Shown: positions 1 through 8,184, counted from the stretch's first letter. The stretch is 64,000 nt of DNA from an uncultured Ferrimonas sp. (GCF_947489035.1 NZ_CANLCI010000006.1:1-64000); one strand, 5' to 3'. Made by a program: numbers and translations. The notes: generated by a model from the sequence alone, not told the origin.

Positions 1-111
1 ATTGAGAAATGATGATTTCTCTATTCCACGTGAGTGCCCACACAGATTGTCTGATAAATTGTTAAAGAGCGGCTCTTGCGAGCGTTGCTTCGTTGCCGAA
101 GCGAGGTGCGT
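1..111 (-). ncRNA. Leader of a ribosomal RNA operon (16S gene off the left edge)
   Basis: Read on the minus strand, the sequence carries the gammaproteobacterial rrn leader: a boxA antitermination element (CGCTCTTTAACA, 60-71) followed at once by AATTTATCAGACAATCTGTG and GGGCACTC, the same order as in the Escherichia coli rrn leader just before 16S rRNA. A short inverted repeat (gagaaat/atttctc) lies at 4-20. Two rrn promoters stand upstream. The mature 16S sequence is not in the window, so the operon is inferred from its leader and promoters. Confidence 0.85.
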
Positions 112-139
112 ATAATACGCTTTCCTCTTTTCCCGTCAA
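112..139 (-). promoter_or_regulatory. rrn P2 promoter
   Basis: On the minus strand a -35 TTGACG (134-139) is separated by 16 bases from a -10 TATTAT (112-117). It lies between the P1 promoter and boxA, as P2 does in enterobacterial rRNA operons. Confidence 0.75.
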
Positions 140-225
140 CCCTTATTTTTAAAGGCTTTCCGAGCTGTCTGTTCGTTGCTCAGTGCCTTACTCAGTAAGC
201 CGCTGTGCCCCGTCGACAGATGCGC

Positions 226-253
226 ATTATAGGGAGCGGTTTCGTTCTGACAA
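226..253 (-). promoter_or_regulatory. rrn P1 promoter
   Basis: Minus strand: -35 TTGTCA (248-253), 16-base spacer ending in CTCCC, -10 TATAAT (226-231) and a GC-rich discriminator starting GCGC. This is the hallmark layout of enterobacterial rrnP1 (CTCCCTATAATGCGC). The A+T-rich stretch just upstream (254-300) is where an UP element and Fis sites would lie; I did not identify individual Fis sites. Confidence 0.85.
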
Positions 254-580
254 GCGCTAATTTGGGTTTTATTGACTGTCTGCTTAAAGACACAGCCAAT
301 ACCTGCATTTCCACAAGGTTATCCACAGAATTACCCCAAATCAGCCTAAAACGATTGCTTGAGGTGGGATCTGATCCGTCATCAATCGTTGCTGACGTCG
401 ATAAAATGGGGCGCCTATTATCGCCGGTTCCCATGCCAATAGAGATTTTGATGTCGCCGGTGCTGCCGTTGATTGTGGCGCTGAACTTTATCTGGCAGTG
501 CATGGTAGCTCTGTGGCCTCTATAGAGCTGTAAATCTGCCTCTGTAGTTGCACCCAAAAACGGGCAGCGCCTAAACGCAA

Positions 581-610
581 AACGGGCCACCTATATAGGT
601 GACCCGTTTT
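581..610 (-). terminator. Intrinsic terminator after grcA (bidirectional)
   Basis: Arms ACGGGYCACCTATA and TATAGGTGRCCCGT form a long stem with T-runs on both sides. It stands about 25 bases past the grcA stop and separates grcA from the rrn promoter region downstream on the same strand. Confidence 0.8.
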
Positions 611-634
611 TGGTGGCGCTGGTTTACTCAGTCA

Positions 635-1063
635 TTACAGCGACTGAGTGAAGGTACGAGTAATTACGTCCTTCTGCTGTTCCAGAGTCAACGCATTGAA
701 GCGTACTGCGTAGCCGGATACACGGATGGTCAGCTGAGCGTTATCAGAGATCACTTCCAGATCGTCGTTGCTGGCGTCGCCAGCTTCTACGCGCTCACGC
801 GCTTCCATGATGCGAACCAAGGTCTCGCGGTTCAGTACGTTTACGTTCAGGTGTTGGCCACCTTCACGTACAGGCTCTGCCCCTTGGATGTTAACGGTAC
901 GAGATTCGTACTCGCCAAGCTCAGCCAGAGCAACCACTTGATCGGCCTCGTAACCAGAAGCAGCAGCTAAGCAGCGTGCTTGGTTGTTCGCTTCATCGAT
1001 CATCCAGATGGAGTTCAGCAGGTCAGCGTTAGTGGTTTTAGTGATTTGAATACCTTGAATCAT
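635..1063 (-). CDS. grcA: Autonomous glycyl radical cofactor GrcA
   Basis: GrcA is a small stand-in for the C-terminal glycyl-radical domain of pyruvate formate-lyase. It restores the activity of oxygen-cleaved PflB in the cytoplasm. The 142-residue product starts MIQGIQITK and ends with the glycyl-radical loop [10 protein letters not shown] and the ARTFTESL-like tail [17 protein letters not shown] and RETL are also conserved. It is longer than the 127-residue E. coli protein because about 16 extra residues sit between RETL and QLTIRVSGY. The ATG is preceded by a GAGG box. A CRP-like site lies about 50 bases upstream and a terminator follows, so it is probably monocistronic. Control by oxygen and carbon state is known for the family; here only the CRP-like site is visible. 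Confidence 0.95.
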   Translation of the reverse strand: MIQGIQITKTTNADLLNSIWMIDEANNQARCLAAASGYEADQVVALAELGEYESRTVNIQGAEPVREGGQHLNVNVLNRETLVRIMEARERVEAGDASNDDLEVISDNAQLTIRVSGYAVRFNALTLEQQKDVITRTFTQSL

Positions 1064-1112
1064 AATTGCCTCGTTTCTTAGTTAAGTTAGTCTGCAGAAG
1101 AAATCGCCTGCA

Positions 1113-1128
1113 TGTGATCTATGTCACT
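1113..1128 (-). promoter_or_regulatory. CRP-like site upstream of grcA
   Basis: TGTGA-N6-TCACT, one mismatch from the symmetric CRP consensus TGTGA-N6-TCACA, lies 50-65 bases before the grcA start. I saw no clear FNR box (TTGAT-N4-ATCAA) beside it. Function is inferred from the match and its position. Confidence 0.45.
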
Positions 1129-1446
1129 AACCCTACCTTTTGCAGGGTTATATGAACAGCGACAAAAAATAATGCTTTAAGCAATGTCGCTCATCCGAAC
1201 TGCCCTTCGGCCGAATCGCGTCATGCTGCACTGCTTCATGCCGCAGCGACAAGATATTGTTTCAGCCAATCTCTGAGCACACTTTGATGCCAATCAAAAC
1301 AGATGAAGGTTTTACTGAGTGCAGGGTGGGAGTGCCATGAAGCCATTACATGGCAAGCGCTGAACCAACAAAGCGAAAAGTAGAAAAAGATGACGGCGTG
1401 GCGCTTCGAGGAGCAGCTTAATGAGGTGGCGAATCGGATGCACAAA
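1129..1446. other. Intergenic stretch between sspB and grcA; no gene supported
   Basis: About 320 bases with no frame showing conserved motifs or a good ribosome-binding site. A 69-codon minus-strand frame (1236-1445) has a composition unlike the surrounding genes and was rejected. The part nearest 1129 probably holds the rest of the grcA promoter. Confidence 0.5.
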
Positions 1447-1468
1447 AAAGCCGCCTAAACAGACGGCT
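1447..1468 (-). terminator. Intrinsic terminator after sspB
   Basis: Minus strand: AAGCCGTC-TGTTTA-GGCGGCTT followed by TTTT, a few bases past the sspB stop. It would end the petABC-sspAB transcript. Confidence 0.85.
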
Positions 1469-1474
1469 TTTTGA

Positions 1475-1882
1475 TTACTTGATCACCTTCAGGCTTGGGC
1501 GCCCGCTTGGACGAGGCGGCGGCGCAGGCTCAACCTCCTCTTCCTCGATGATGTCGTAGGCTTCCTCTGGTGCAAAGGCAGTGCCTGCACCATTTTCACG
1601 AGCATAGATGGCATCAATTGCTGCTAGGGGTACCGACAACGCGTGCGGCTTACCACCAAAACGAGCATTGAATTGCACAACGTCATTACCTAGCTGTAGG
1701 TTGCCTACGGCGTGGGGGGCCAAGTTCAATACAATTTGTCCATCTTCGACAAATTGGGTTGGCACCTGCACTCCTGGCAAGTTGGCGTTAACCACCAAGT
1801 GCGGAGTTAATTCGTTGTCCAGCATCCACTCATAAAATCCCCGCAACAGGTACGGACGAGTTGGCGTTACGTTGGCACTCAT
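1475..1882 (-). CDS. sspB: ClpXP protease specificity-enhancing factor SspB
   Basis: SspB is the cytoplasmic adaptor that binds ssrA-tagged peptides and tethers them to ClpX. The 135-residue product has the globular substrate-binding part (RPYLLRGFYEWMLDN, then PHLVV and QFNARFGG), an acidic and proline-rich flexible linker (about residues 108-126) and the C-terminal ClpX-binding tail RPSLKVIK, close to the family's RPALRVVK. Its start overlaps the sspA stop (ATGA), the usual coupled arrangement. A terminator follows immediately. Confidence 0.97.
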   Translation of the reverse strand: MSANVTPTRPYLLRGFYEWMLDNELTPHLVVNANLPGVQVPTQFVEDGQIVLNLAPHAVGNLQLGNDVVQFNARFGGKPHALSVPLAAIDAIYARENGAGTAFAPEEAYDIIEEEEVEPAPPPRPSGRPSLKVIK

Positions 1883-2508
1883 GCGCCGATTCGCAGCTCA
1901 CGTTCAGCTTCGGTTAACGAGGCTTTAAATGATTCGCGTTCGAAAATGCGAGTCATGTAAGCTTTAACTTCAGCAGAACCACGGCCATTCAACTCGATGT
2001 TCAACGACGGTAAACGCCAGAACAATGGAGCCAAGTAGCAATCAACCAGGGTGAACTCTTCACTCATGAAGTAGGCGGATTCAGCAAAGATTGGACCCAA
2101 TGCCAAAATGCTTTCTGCCAACTCTTTACGAGCGGCATCGGCTTTTTCACCACGTTCGATACGGCCAACCAAGGTGTACCAGTCATTTTCGATGCGATGC
2201 ATCATCAAACGACTTTGACCACGGGATACCGGGTAAACAGGCATCAATGGCGGATGAGGAAAACGCTCATCCAAGTACTCCATGATGATGCGCGCGTTGT
2301 ACAACACCAATTCGCGATCAACCAGCGTTGGTACGCTGTTGTACGGATTCAGTTCCGCCAGATCTTGCGGCAACTGGTTTGGATCCACTTGCAGTACTTC
2401 AACACCAACACCTTTTTCCGCAAGAACAATGCGGACTTGGTGGCTATACAGATCGCTGGCACCGGAATACAGGGCCATGACAGAGCGTTTGTTGGCAGCG
2501 ACAGCCAT
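1879..2508 (-). CDS. sspA: Stringent starvation protein A (SspA)
   Basis: SspA is a glutathione-S-transferase-fold protein that binds RNA polymerase and supports stationary-phase and stress expression. It is not an active GST. The product is 209 residues: thioredoxin-like half with VMALYSGASDLYSHQVRIVLAEKG and VPTLVDRELVLY, then the helical half with FMSEEFTLVDCYLAPLFWRLP. The start at 2508 was chosen because GGAGGG lies 6 bases upstream; the frame could be extended by 23 codons through the hairpin region, which is implausible. It overlaps sspB by 4 bases. A strong stem-loop separates it from petC. Confidence 0.96.
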   Translation of the reverse strand: MAVAANKRSVMALYSGASDLYSHQVRIVLAEKGVGVEVLQVDPNQLPQDLAELNPYNSVPTLVDRELVLYNARIIMEYLDERFPHPPLMPVYPVSRGQSRLMMHRIENDWYTLVGRIERGEKADAARKELAESILALGPIFAESAYFMSEEFTLVDCYLAPLFWRLPSLNIELNGRGSAEVKAYMTRIFERESFKASLTEAERELRIGA

Positions 2509-2545
2509 TGATACCCTCCGAGAAGAATTTTTTATCACTGAAATA

Positions 2546-2573
2546 GTAAGTGGGGGCATAAGCCCCCACTTAC
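2546..2573 (-). terminator. Strong stem-loop between petC and sspA
   Basis: Perfect 12-bp inverted repeat (GTAAGTGGGGGC / GCCCCCACTTAC) with an ATAA loop, 33 bases past the petC stop. No T-run follows directly on the minus strand, so it may be a partial terminator, a processing site or a stabiliser of the petABC message. It is very stable. Confidence 0.6.
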
Positions 2574-2605
2574 CCAAGCGACAGATTGTAACCTGTTATT
2601 GGCTA

Positions 2606-3301
2606 TTAGTGTACATCTCGCCAATATTCACGCTTAAGCAGGTAGGCAATAACGAAGAAAACCGCTAAAAATGCCAGTACCCAGACCCCCATTGATTCAC
2701 GGGTGGTGCGGATTGGCTCTGCTGAGTAAGTTAGGAAGTTGGTTAAGTCCAACGCCATCTGCTTATACTCGGCATCGCTCATGGTGCCGCCTGTAGCCAC
2801 AATAGAACCGTCGTCCTGCAGCACCGGTTTGCCTTGGAAGCGCTCCAATACGTGCGGCATACCTACCGATGGGAACACCAAGTTATTTACGCCAAATGGG
2901 CGTGAATCATCTTGGTAGAACGAGGTGAGGTATGAATACAGCCAGTCACTGCCACGCACCCGTGCCACCAAAGTAAGATCCGGTGGGGCGGTACCAAACC
3001 ATTTGGCCGCCTGCTTCGGTGGCATTGAGCTAACCATTAGCTCTCCCACCTTAGCGTCGGTTTTGATCATGGCGTTCATGTCATCGATGCTGATCCCAAG
3101 ATCCGTCGCCACGCGCTCATAGCGTTGGTACTGAGTGGAGTGACACCCCATGCAATTTTCCATGAACGCTTTCGCGCCACTTTGCAGTGATGCTTGGTTA
3201 TGCAGGTCGACATTCGCCGGCACCACATGCGGATTGTGACCGCCTGCAGCCAGCACTAAGGTAGGCAGGCAGGCCAACAGTGTAATAATTAACTTCTTCA
3301 T
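2606..3301 (-). CDS. petC: Cytochrome c1 of the bc1 complex
   Basis: This is the c-type haem subunit that passes electrons from the Rieske protein to soluble cytochrome c, facing the periplasm. The 231-residue product has a signal peptide (MKKLIITLLACLPTLVLA), the haem-attachment motif CMGCH at residues 50-54, a likely axial methionine in PSVGMPHVL, and a C-terminal membrane anchor (about residues 206-223) ending in KREYW. Its ATG overlaps the petB stop by one base. It is the last gene of petABC. Confidence 0.96.
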   Translation of the reverse strand: MKKLIITLLACLPTLVLAAGGHNPHVVPANVDLHNQASLQSGAKAFMENCMGCHSTQYQRYERVATDLGISIDDMNAMIKTDAKVGELMVSSMPPKQAAKWFGTAPPDLTLVARVRGSDWLYSYLTSFYQDDSRPFGVNNLVFPSVGMPHVLERFQGKPVLQDDGSIVATGGTMSDAEYKQMALDLTNFLTYSAEPIRTTRESMGVWVLAFLAVFFVIAYLLKREYWRDVH

Positions 3302-4512
3302 TAGCCTGTCACCCGTTCTGGTAGCGGTTTAGTTGCTTCGTTTTTGCTGTAAATAAACAGCGCCAGGAAGAAACCGAAGTAACCGAGAGAGAAGATCCGT
3401 GCCAGCAGAGTTTCAAGTTCACCTGCAGGCAATGCACCCAACACACCCAAGGCCACAAAACACACCACAAATTGGGCAATGTTGAGCTTGTGGATCATGC
3501 TGCGGTAGCGTACTGATTTCACTTTGCAACGATCCAACCACGGTAAGAAGAACAGCACCACAATCGCTGCGCCCATACCAATTACGCCCAACAGTTTGTC
3601 TGGAACCGCACGTAAAATGGCGTAGAACGGAGTGAAGTACCATACCGGCGCAATGTGCTCTGGGGTCTTCATTGGGTTAGCGGCTTCAAAGTTTGGCGCT
3701 TCGAGGAAGTAACCACCGCCTTCTGGCATAAAGAAGATGACGTAGCAGAAGAAGATAAGGAAACCAGCCACACCGACAATGTCTTTCACGGTGTAGTAAG
3801 GGTGGAAAGGAATGGCGTCTTTCGGCCAACCGTTCTCATCTTTGTTCTTTTTAACTTCGATGCCGTCTGGGTTGTTTGAACCCACTTCGTGCAAAGCAAC
3901 AATGTGCAGGAACACCAACACAACCAGCACCAATGGCAGGGCAATCACGTGCAGGGCAAAGAAGCGGTTCAGGGTAGCGCCTGATACCACGTAATCACCA
4001 CGGATCCACAAGGTCAGGTCATCACCAATCACTGGGATGGCACCGAACAAGGAGATGATCACCTGCGCGCCCCAATAGGACATTTGGCCCCATGGCAGCA
4101 AGTAGCCCATAAAGGCTTCGGCCATCAACACCAAGAAGATCAGCATACCGAACAGCCACAGCAGTTCTCGCGGCTTTTGGTAAGAGCCGTAGATCATGCC
4201 ACGGAACATGTGCATGTAGATCACCACGAAGAATGCCGAGGCACCCGTGGAGTGCATGTAACGCAGTAACCAACCGTATTCCACATCACGCATGATGTAC
4301 TCGATCGAGGCGAATGCGCCTTCCGAGGTTGGTACGTAGTTCATGGTCAGCCAGATCCCGGTTAGGATCTGGTTTACTAGCACTAACATCGCTAGCGAGC
4401 CGAAGAAGTACCAGAAGTTAAAGTTTTTCGGCGCTGGGTATTCACCTACGTGCTTGTTGTAGGTGGCGGTCATTGGGATCCGTGCGTCGATCCAATCAAT
4501 CAGCTTATTCAT
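3301..4512 (-). CDS. petB: Cytochrome b of the bc1 complex
   Basis: This is the membrane subunit carrying the two b haems and both quinone sites. The 403-residue product begins MNKLIDWIDARIPMTATY. Histidine ligands lie in the second helix (RYMHSTGASAFFVVIYMHMFRG) and fourth helix (FFALHVIA...FLHIVALHE). The Qo-site motif reads PVWY (in HIAPVWYFTPFYAILRAVP) instead of the textbook PEWY, a known variant in proteobacteria. The start at 4512 gives the family N-terminus; an in-frame start 8 codons earlier would overlap petA. It sits one base after the petA stop and is fused to neither partner. Confidence 0.96.
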   Translation of the reverse strand: MNKLIDWIDARIPMTATYNKHVGEYPAPKNFNFWYFFGSLAMLVLVNQILTGIWLTMNYVPTSEGAFASIEYIMRDVEYGWLLRYMHSTGASAFFVVIYMHMFRGMIYGSYQKPRELLWLFGMLIFLVLMAEAFMGYLLPWGQMSYWGAQVIISLFGAIPVIGDDLTLWIRGDYVVSGATLNRFFALHVIALPLVLVVLVFLHIVALHEVGSNNPDGIEVKKNKDENGWPKDAIPFHPYYTVKDIVGVAGFLIFFCYVIFFMPEGGGYFLEAPNFEAANPMKTPEHIAPVWYFTPFYAILRAVPDKLLGVIGMGAAIVVLFFLPWLDRCKVKSVRYRSMIHKLNIAQFVVCFVALGVLGALPAGELETLLARIFSLGYFGFFLALFIYSKNEATKPLPERVTG

Positions 4513-4513
4513 A

Positions 4514-5104
4514 TTACGCCACTCCCTCATCGACACCGATCAGGACACTGTTATCGCTGGTGTACTGGTGCGGTGGCACCACTAGGTTCAGCGGCGCAGG
4601 TACGCCTTGGAATACGCGGCCAGCCATGTCGAACTTGGAACCGTGACATGGGCAGAAAAAGCCCGATTGTACGCCTTCAACTTGCTGCTCAAAGGAATCT
4701 GGCAGGTATGTTGGTGAACAACCTAAGTGAGTACATAAGCCAACGGCAATGAAGAACTCTTCTTTGATTGAACGGGTGGGGTTGGTGGCGTAGGCCGGTT
4801 GTTGCGGCTCTTCTGACTGCGGATCGCGCAGTTTGTCATCCAACTGAGTTAACTGTTGCAGCACTTCTGGGGTGCGGCGAACGATCCATACCGGTTTGCC
4901 ACGCCATTCCACGCGCAACAGTTGACCGGGTTCAACTTTACCAATGTTTACTTCTACTGGTGCACCGGCAGCTTTTGCCTTAGCGCTTGGGTTCCATGAC
5001 TTAACAAAAGGAACCGCAGCAGCGACCGCGCCGACTCCACCTACCACTGCGGTAGTTAAAGTCAGGAATCTGCGACGTCCAGTATCGACAGGCGCCTTGC
5101 TCAT
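4514..5104 (-). CDS. petA: Rieske iron-sulfur subunit of the bc1 complex
   Basis: The Rieske protein oxidises ubiquinol at the Qo site and delivers electrons to cytochrome c1. The 196-residue product has a Tat-type N-terminus (GRRRFLTLTT) with one membrane anchor (about residues 14-33) and the 2Fe-2S ligands CTHLGC (124-129) and CPCHGS (151-156), including the disulphide cysteines. It is first in petABC, with GGGAG upstream of the ATG. The gene order petA-petB-petC-sspA-sspB downstream of rplM-rpsI is common in gammaproteobacteria. Confidence 0.97.
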   Translation of the reverse strand: MSKAPVDTGRRRFLTLTTAVVGGVGAVAAAVPFVKSWNPSAKAKAAGAPVEVNIGKVEPGQLLRVEWRGKPVWIVRRTPEVLQQLTQLDDKLRDPQSEEPQQPAYATNPTRSIKEEFFIAVGLCTHLGCSPTYLPDSFEQQVEGVQSGFFCPCHGSKFDMAGRVFQGVPAPLNLVVPPHQYTSDNSVLIGVDEGVA

Positions 5105-5360
5105 CTACATATTCTCCCAAAAGGGTTTGCTTTTCTTATGCCTCAGAAGCTGATTCGGCTCACATGCCCAATTCCGTTTGTTTCCGAGGGCGGGGGCGGG
5201 CTCATTATATATAAAAGGCGACTCAGTTCACACCTCGAACGTCATTACAGAGCTAAATCACAAGGGTTTTTTCGGGAATGTTAGCGGTAGGTAAGGAAAA
5301 TGGCAGCAACATAAAAATGCGTAGTGATTTGGTTCCACCAAGGTCGAATTACAGACATAA
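5105..5360 (-). promoter_or_regulatory. petABC upstream region with candidate promoter
   Basis: This ~255-base stretch has no gene. On the minus strand a good -10 (TATAAT within TATATAATGAGC, 5204-5209) has a weak -35 (TGTGAA, 5227-5232) at a 17-base spacing. A GC-rich run (GCCCGCCCCCGCCC) follows the -10. The promoter call rests on the -10 box and position only. Confidence 0.45.
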
Positions 5361-5387
5361 AAAAACCCAGCCATTGGCTGGGTTTTT
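5361..5387 (-). terminator. Intrinsic terminator after rpsI
   Basis: Twelve-base arms AAAAACCCAGCC / GGCTGGGTTTTT with T-runs on both strands, 26 bases past the rpsI stop. It isolates rplM-rpsI from petABC. Confidence 0.9.
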
Positions 5388-5412
5388 CTGAAGACCAAAG
5401 TCTCTTTGCGAA

Positions 5413-5799
5413 TTAACGCTTGGAGAACTGTGGCTTACGACGTGCTTTACGCAGGCCGACTTTCTTACGTTCAACTTCACGTGCATCACGGGTAACAAAA
5501 CCAGCTTCGCGCAGAGTAGGACGAAGTGATTCGTCGTACTGCATCAGAGCGCGAGTGATACCGTGACGGATAGCACCGGATTGACCAGTGATACCACCGC
5601 CAGAAACGGTTACGTAGATGTCTAACTTGCCCATCATCTCAACCAATTCCAGAGGCTGACGAACTACCATGCGGGCAGTTTCGCGGCCAAAGAATTGCTC
5701 CAGAGTGCGCTTGTTTACTGTGATCTCGCCAGAACCCTGCTTGATGAAAACACGAGCAGTGGAGGTCTTGCGGCGGCCAGTACCGTAGTATTGAGTCAT
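5413..5799 (-). CDS. rpsI: 30S ribosomal protein S9
   Basis: S9 is a small-subunit protein whose C-terminal tail reaches the P-site tRNA. The sequence carries [35 protein letters not shown] and the basic tail [11 protein letters not shown]. Start choice: AAGGGG lies 8 bases before the ATG at 5799 (MTQYYG) but only 2 bases before the ATG at 5805 (MQMTQYYG), so 5799 is preferred; the earlier ATG gives 130 residues, the E. coli length. It forms an operon with rplM, 12 bases upstream. Confidence 0.97.
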   Translation of the reverse strand: MTQYYGTGRRKTSTARVFIKQGSGEITVNKRTLEQFFGRETARMVVRQPLELVEMMGKLDIYVTVSGGGITGQSGAIRHGITRALMQYDESLRPTLREAGFVTRDAREVERKKVGLRKARRKPQFSKR

Positions 5800-5811
5800 T
5801 TGCATATCCCC

Positions 5812-6240
5812 TTAGATGTCCAGAACCTGTGGCTGCTGTGCAGCATGCTTGTGCTCAGCACCAGCGTACACTTTCAGCTTACGGAACATGGCGCGACCCA
5901 GAGGACCTTTTGGCAGCATGCCCTTTACGGCTTTTTCGATGATCATTTCAGGCTTGCGAGCCTGCAGATCAGCGAAGTTGATTTCTTTAATACCACCTGG
6001 GTAGCCAGAGTGGCTGTAGTACATCTTGTCGTTGGCTTTGTTACCGGTAACGGTAACTTTGTCAGCGTTGATGATCACAATGTAATCACCGGTATCAACG
6101 TGCGGAGTATACTCCGGCTTGTGCTTACCGCGCAGACGACGAGCTACTTCGGTAGCCATACGACCCAAGGTTTTACCCTCGGCATCAATGATAAACCAGT
6201 CGCGTTGTACGGACTCTGGCTTAGCAGTAAAAGTTTTCAT
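5812..6240 (-). CDS. rplM: 50S ribosomal protein L13
   Basis: L13 is an early-assembly protein of the large ribosomal subunit. The 142-residue product matches E. coli length, with [21 protein letters not shown], the [21 protein letters not shown] core and [21 protein letters not shown]. It is the first gene of rplM-rpsI. In E. coli the operon is controlled by L13 binding its own leader; the 150-base leader here has several small hairpins that could serve the same role. Confidence 0.98.
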   Translation of the reverse strand: MKTFTAKPESVQRDWFIIDAEGKTLGRMATEVARRLRGKHKPEYTPHVDTGDYIVIINADKVTVTGNKANDKMYYSHSGYPGGIKEINFADLQARKPEMIIEKAVKGMLPKGPLGRAMFRKLKVYAGAEHKHAAQQPQVLDI

Positions 6241-6400
6241 TAGATTAAAAACCCAATTTATATGTTACAAATTTCGCTCAACTCGGGGGAGTCGAACAAC
6301 CTTTAGTGGTCTTCCACCCACCCCTTCGAGCGGGACAAGACGCTGGTTTTGAACGCTAGGCGTTCTACCGTAACGTGGGCAGGGCGCGAATTATAAGGGA
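6241..6400 (-). promoter_or_regulatory. rplM-rpsI promoter and structured leader
   Basis: On the minus strand a -10 TATAAT lies at 6390-6395, about 150 bases before rplM. No good -35 is visible. The leader holds three short inverted repeats: GAACGC/GCGTTC (6351-6365), GTGG/CCAC (6306-6317) and ACTC/GAGT (6281-6292). The last ends about 40 bases before the start codon. Autoregulation by L13 is known in E. coli; its operation here is inferred. Confidence 0.5.
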
Positions 6401-6457
6401 GTACGGTGTAAAAATCACCTGCTTTTTTACCCAATATATCCCTTAAGCGCGCATTAA

Positions 6458-7576
6458 TTACGGCAGATGCGGCTTGGCGAGGTAATCGTGACTCTGCATC
6501 TCGGTTAGGCGGCTTTGGCAACGCTTAAACTCGAACGCCAACTGGCCACCACTATATAGGTCATCCAGCGCCACTTCGGCGGACACAATCAATTTCACGT
6601 TGCGTTCGTAGAATTCATCCACCATAGCAATAAACCGTCGCCCCACATCATCGCCACTGTGAGCCTGCCCCATGCAGCGCACATCACGCACAAGCACCGT
6701 ATGGTACAGCCGCGCGAGCTCAATGTAGTCGGCTTGGCCACGTGGGCCATTGCAGAGAGCATTAAAGTCGACCATCAATACCCCTTCGCCTTCGCGAATG
6801 ATGTCGATGTGCCGCCCTAAGATCTCGATGCTGCTTTCCGGCTGAGCCTCATCGTGGCCGAGCTGGGTAAAGTAGCGCTGTAAGTTGGCGTTGGCGGCAG
6901 CATCCAGTGGGTAATGGTAGATCTCAGCCTGCTCTAGGGTACGCAGTCGGTAGTCAACGCCACTGTCGAGTTCGAACACATCACAATGGGTTTCAATCAA
7001 TTCAATCGCCGGCATAAACCGCTGCCGTTGCAGACCATTGCGATAAAGCAATTGCGGGGGAATATTCGAGGTTGCAACCAGCACCACCCCACGAGCAAAA
7101 AGATGCTCCAGTAAGCCCGCCAGCAGCATGGCGTCGGTAATGTCCGAAACAAAGAATTCATCAAAGCAGATGATCTCCGCTTCTGCCGCTAAGCGCTCCG
7201 CCACAATCACCAATGGATCCTGTTGGCCTTTTAGATCGTTCAACTCTTGGTGGACGCGCTGCATCATCCGGTGAAAATGCACCCGTAGCTTGCGTTCGGT
7301 GGGCAGGCACTGGAAAAAAGTATCAACTAGGTAGGTTTTACCGCGCCCCACCCCGCCCCAAAAATAGAGCCCCTGTGGTGCCGTGGCTTGTTCTGGCTGC
7401 TGCCACCACTTTTGCCACCAGCGGCGTTCAGCGCTAACGCTAGGCCGCTCAACAAACTGTTGATACAGCCGCTGCAATTGTTCTACGGCGGCGGCTTGGG
7501 CCGGATCGTGTTGAAACTCTGGCCGCGCCAGATCCTGCAAATATAATTCCTTGGGGGTCGCCATCATCCAATCCAT
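6458..7576 (-). CDS. zapE: Cell division protein ZapE (AFG1-like ATPase)
   Basis: ZapE (formerly YhcM) is an ATPase that associates with the FtsZ ring late in division and under stress. The product shows Walker A GGVGRGKT in LYFWGGVGRGKTYLVDTF, Walker B IICFDEFFVSDITDAM, a sensor segment LVATSNIPPQLLY and the C-terminal arginine region RRFIAMVDEFYERNVKLIVSAE, all typical of the AFG1 family. No strong ribosome-binding site is visible: starts at 7576, 7567 and 7564 are all possible, the last (MATPKELY) agreeing best with family N-termini. It is divergent from zapG, another division gene. Confidence 0.93.
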   Translation of the reverse strand: MDWMMATPKELYLQDLARPEFQHDPAQAAAVEQLQRLYQQFVERPSVSAERRWWQKWWQQPEQATAPQGLYFWGGVGRGKTYLVDTFFQCLPTERKLRVHFHRMMQRVHQELNDLKGQQDPLVIVAERLAAEAEIICFDEFFVSDITDAMLLAGLLEHLFARGVVLVATSNIPPQLLYRNGLQRQRFMPAIELIETHCDVFELDSGVDYRLRTLEQAEIYHYPLDAAANANLQRYFTQLGHDEAQPESSIEILGRHIDIIREGEGVLMVDFNALCNGPRGQADYIELARLYHTVLVRDVRCMGQAHSGDDVGRRFIAMVDEFYERNVKLIVSAEVALDDLYSGGQLAFEFKRCQSRLTEMQSHDYLAKPHLP

Positions 7577-7633
7577 CGGCCATGCAATTGACTCTAAGGT
7601 CAATATTGAAAGTTCTGATAAAGCGCAACTTTC

Positions 7634-7656
7634 AAGGGTTACAGATTCCCTATAAT
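7634..7656 (+). promoter_or_regulatory. Candidate zapG promoter
   Basis: A consensus -10 TATAAT (7651-7656) lies 125 bases before zapG. The -35 is poor (around CTTTCA/TTTCAA, spacing 15-16). Called on the -10 alone. Confidence 0.35.
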
Positions 7657-7780
7657 TGCGTTAAGCGAGTGTATCATGTCGCCCATTTGCACGATATATT
7701 GGCGCTAACGCCGCCTTTTACCGCGTTGATACAGCAGTGCTGTTGCAGATGGGTTTACGCAGAATTACAAAGGAGACGTT

Positions 7781-8161
7781 ATGAATTGGGCATTAGCGAT
7801 CGTATGTTTATTGGTTGGATTAGGCTTAGGCTACTTGGTCGGCAAGCGTAATCAGCACAAAGGCAACCAAGATAAGCTTGAGCAAGAGTTAGCTCAGGCG
7901 CGCTTTGAGCTAGAGCAACAGCATCAAGGCATCGCCGATTACTTCGAACGATCCAAAAGCCAAATGGCGGCCCTACGTGGCGAAATGGATAAGGCCCAGC
8001 GCCTATGGCAAGAGTCGGCCCAAGAGTTGACCAGTGAAGCCCCCGTTGAAGCGGAGCCGGAACAAGAAGAGATCAGCAACGTTACCTCGTTACCGCCAAA
8101 CGACTACGTCCAGGGCTCACACGGCATCATCAATCAAACCAGCAAAGTGGCGAACCAATAA
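7781..8161 (+). CDS. zapG: Cell division/envelope protein ZapG (YhcB, DUF1043)
   Basis: ZapG is a single-pass inner-membrane protein with a cytoplasmic coiled coil that links division, elongation and envelope synthesis. The 126-residue product has an N-terminal transmembrane helix (WALAIVCLLVGLGLGYLVG), then a glutamine- and glutamate-rich coiled coil (about residues 28-85), an acidic linker and the conserved end DYVQGSHGIINQ. AAAGGAG sits 6 bases before the ATG. Divergent from zapE and upstream of degQ-degS, the usual gammaproteobacterial order. Confidence 0.94.
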   Translation: MNWALAIVCLLVGLGLGYLVGKRNQHKGNQDKLEQELAQARFELEQQHQGIADYFERSKSQMAALRGEMDKAQRLWQESAQELTSEAPVEAEPEQEEISNVTSLPPNDYVQGSHGIINQTSKVANQ

Positions 8162-8184
8162 CGGCGCAACCACTGCAAACCAAG

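Noticed and set aside
192-590. Open frames on both strands over the rrn promoter region
   Set aside because: They lie across the rrn P1 promoter and its upstream activating stretch, have no ribosome-binding site and no recognisable protein pattern.
1236-1445. 69-codon minus-strand frame between sspB and grcA
   Set aside because: Composition rich in Cys, Ser, Phe and His unlike local genes, no ribosome-binding site, no family resemblance.
3301-4512. PVWY instead of PEWY in cytochrome b as a novel feature
   Set aside because: Substitutions at this Qo-site position are known in proteobacterial cytochrome b, so it is noted in the gene entry but not treated as new.
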